Assembly (NCBI RefSeq): GCF_014700075.1 | Contig: NZ_JACXBU010000001.1 | Location: 372,001-436,000, forward strand | Direction: 5' to 3' | Origin: Pseudomonas sp. JM0905a | GTDB lineage: Bacteria > Pseudomonadota > Gammaproteobacteria > Pseudomonadales > Pseudomonadaceae | DNA: 64,000 bases | Shown: piece by piece, positions 62,561 to 64,000 of the stretch | Layout of the letters: the number at the start of each line of letters is the position of its first letter | Position numbering within the stretch: position 1 is the stretch's first letter | Program-made: the position numbers and the translations under genes | The notes under the pieces: model-generated | Databases searched by the model: none | What the model was told of the DNA's origin: nothing | What the model saw: only the letters and a program-made list of their open reading frames with translations

Positions 62561-64000
62561 TCACATCAGTCGCTTTCGTTCGCTGGAAGGGGCAATCCCA
62601 AGGGATTCGCGATACTTGGCTACTGTGCGACGGGCCACTTGAATGCCCTGTGCTTCCAGTAAACCAGCGATCTTGCTGTCGCTCAACGGCTTTTTCGGAT
62701 TTTCCGCTGCGACCAGTTTTTTGATGATGGCGCGGATTGCGGTAGACGAGCATTCGCCGCCTTCCGAAGTACTTACGTGGCTGGAGAAGAAGTACTTCAG
62801 CTCGTAGATTCCGCGGGGAGTGTGCATGTATTTCTGGGTGGTCACGCGCGAGATGGTGGACTCGTGCATGCCCACAGCTTCGGCGATGTCGTGCAGGACC
62901 AGAGGCTTCATCGCCTCGTCCCCGTATTCGAGGAAACCGCGCTGATGCTCGACGATCTGGGTGGCGACCTTCATCAGCGTCTCGTTGCGGCTCTGCAGGC
63001 TCTTGATGAACCAGCGCGCTTCCTGAAGCTGATTGCGCATGAAAGTGTTGTCGGCGCTGGAGTCGGCGCGACGGACGAATCCGGCATAGTGCGGATTGAC
63101 CCGCAGGCGCGGAACGGCTTCCTGGTTCAGTTCCACCAGCCAGCGTTCGTTGTGCTTGCGGACGATCACATCCGGTACCACGTATTCGGGTTCGCTGGCT
63201 TCGATCTGGGAGCCGGGGCGTGGATTCAGCCCCTGGATCAGTTCGATGATCTGGCGCAGCTCGTCTTCCTTGACCTTCATGCGGCGCATCAGCTGGCTGT
63301 AATCGCGACTGCCGAGCAGGTCCAGGAAGTCACCGGCCAGGCGCTGGGCCTCGGCCAGCCAGCGAGTGCCCGAAGGCAGCTGGCGCAATTGCAGGAGCAA
63401 GCACTCTCGCAGGTCGCGAGCGCCAACGCCGGCGGGTTCGAATTGCTGGATGCGATGCAGAACGACTTCGACTTCGTCCAGCTCGATGCCGAGCTCCGGG
63501 TCGAAGGCTTCGACGATCTCGGAAAGGGACTCTTCGAGGTAACCGTCGTTGTTGATGCAATCGATCAGGGTGACCGCGATCAAGCGGTCGGTATCGGACA
63601 TGGGCGCCAGATTGAGTTGCCAGAGCAGGTGGCTCTGCAGGCTCTCGCCAACCGAAGTGCGCGAAGTGAAATCCCATTCGTCGTCATCGTTGGTCGGCAG
63701 GCTGCTGGCGCTGGTCTGGTAGACGTCTTCCCAAGCCGTGTCGACGGGGAGTTCGCTGGGGATGCGCTCGTGCCACTCGCCATCTTCCATGGCTTCGGCA
63801 TTGGTCTCGACGCTGGACTCCTGGAAGCTGGTTTCCTGGCTGCCGGAATTGGGCTGCTGGTCACCTTCGGCCATGGGGTCGGAGGTGTCGAAATCGTCGC
63901 CATCCTCCTGCCGTTCGAGCATCGGATTGGACTCGAGCGCTTCCTGGATCTCCTGCTGGAGGTCCAGGGTGGAGAGTTGGAGCAGGCGAATGGCCTGTTG
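62561..64000 (-). CDS. rpoN: RNA polymerase sigma-54 factor RpoN, N-terminus outside window
   Basis: 479 residues are visible and the frame runs off the right edge; about 19 N-terminal residues of a normal RpoN are missing. Region [21 protein letters not shown] (activator contact) is at the edge, followed by an acidic region II, the core-binding region, and the C-terminal DNA-binding part with the RpoN box [10 protein letters not shown] (just before [13 protein letters not shown]). Sigma-54 directs nitrogen, flagellar and other promoters together with AAA+ activators. It heads the rpoN-hpf-ptsN-rapZ-ptsO cluster. No stop or frameshift within. Confidence 0.97.
   Translation of the reverse strand, partial: QQAIRLLQLSTLDLQQEIQEALESNPMLERQEDGDDFDTSDPMAEGDQQPNSGSQETSFQESSVETNAEAMEDGEWHERIPSELPVDTAWEDVYQTSASSLPTNDDDEWDFTSRTSVGESLQSHLLWQLNLAPMSDTDRLIAVTLIDCINNDGYLEESLSEIVEAFDPELGIELDEVEVVLHRIQQFEPAGVGARDLRECLLLQLRQLPSGTRWLAEAQRLAGDFLDLLGSRDYSQLMRRMKVKEDELRQIIELIQGLNPRPGSQIEASEPEYVVPDVIVRKHNERWLVELNQEAVPRLRVNPHYAGFVRRADSSADNTFMRNQLQEARWFIKSLQSRNETLMKVATQIVEHQRGFLEYGDEAMKPLVLHDIAEAVGMHESTISRVTTQKYMHTPRGIYELKYFFSSHVSTSEGGECSSTAIRAIIKKLVAAENPKKPLSDSKIAGLLEAQGIQVARRTVAKYRESLGIAPSSERKRLM

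Overview
The window is high-GC chromosomal DNA of a Pseudomonas. Gene order and protein motifs follow a P. aeruginosa-like backbone: DUF1631-ampD-ampE-MCP-speC-piuA-PepSY reductase, then the dipeptide (dpp/psdR/mdpA) cluster, roxSR, gatCAB, mreBCD-maf-rng-yhdP, tldD/pmbA and the rpoN-hpf-ptsN-rapZ-ptsO cluster. The intergenic repeats and the inserted accessory genes point to a relative such as the P. resinovorans/furukawaii group. That species-level guess is inference from recalled synteny and was not tested by a search. No rRNA, tRNA, CRISPR array, prophage or insertion-sequence transposase was seen.

Layout. 1-5.7 kb: DUF1631 protein (5' end cut off), AmpD/AmpE and a methyl-accepting chemotaxis protein with a sigma-28-like promoter. 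5.7-13.5 kb: accessory block holding a TatD-family nuclease, an amino-acid ABC transporter whose ATPase is fused in frame to a PLP aminotransferase, a BetI-like TetR regulator, an M14 deacylase and a small secreted protein. 13.5-23.5 kb: prfC, speC, an FMN alpha-hydroxy-acid oxidase, a PiuA-like TonB receptor with a Fur box, and a PepSY/flavodoxin reductase. 23.5-27.4 kb: pxpABC (5-oxoprolinase), an Lrp regulator and a LysE exporter, bracketed by REP repeats. 27.4-39.8 kb: dppFDCB, three binding-protein genes, the regulator psdR, the metallopeptidase mdpA and a SIMPL-domain protein. 40-42 kb: the redox two-component system roxSR. 42-64 kb: an AEC permease, small envelope genes, gatBAC, cell-shape genes, RNase G, YhdP, a nitrilase, TldD/PmbA, DarP and the PTS-Ntr/sigma-54 cluster, with rpoN cut by the right edge.

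How the genes work together. Much of the accessory content concerns scavenging of nitrogen compounds: an amino-acid-type importer joined to aminotransferase and deacylase functions, 5-oxoproline hydrolysis, and dipeptide import followed by MdpA cleavage. Four copies of a TTAAGT-N3-ACTTAA-like operator flank psdR, two on each side, which suggests that PsdR controls both the binding-protein/dpp genes and mdpA.

The main unusual signals are: the aminotransferase-ABC ATPase fusion and its operon; a dispersed REP family in which an 18-bp palindrome sits beside hairpins whose sequence varies but whose pairing is kept; the repeated PsdR-type operators; an apparent AUC start codon for mreC; a 169-bp MITE-like inverted repeat between two dppA-type genes; and a piuA locus lacking piuC.
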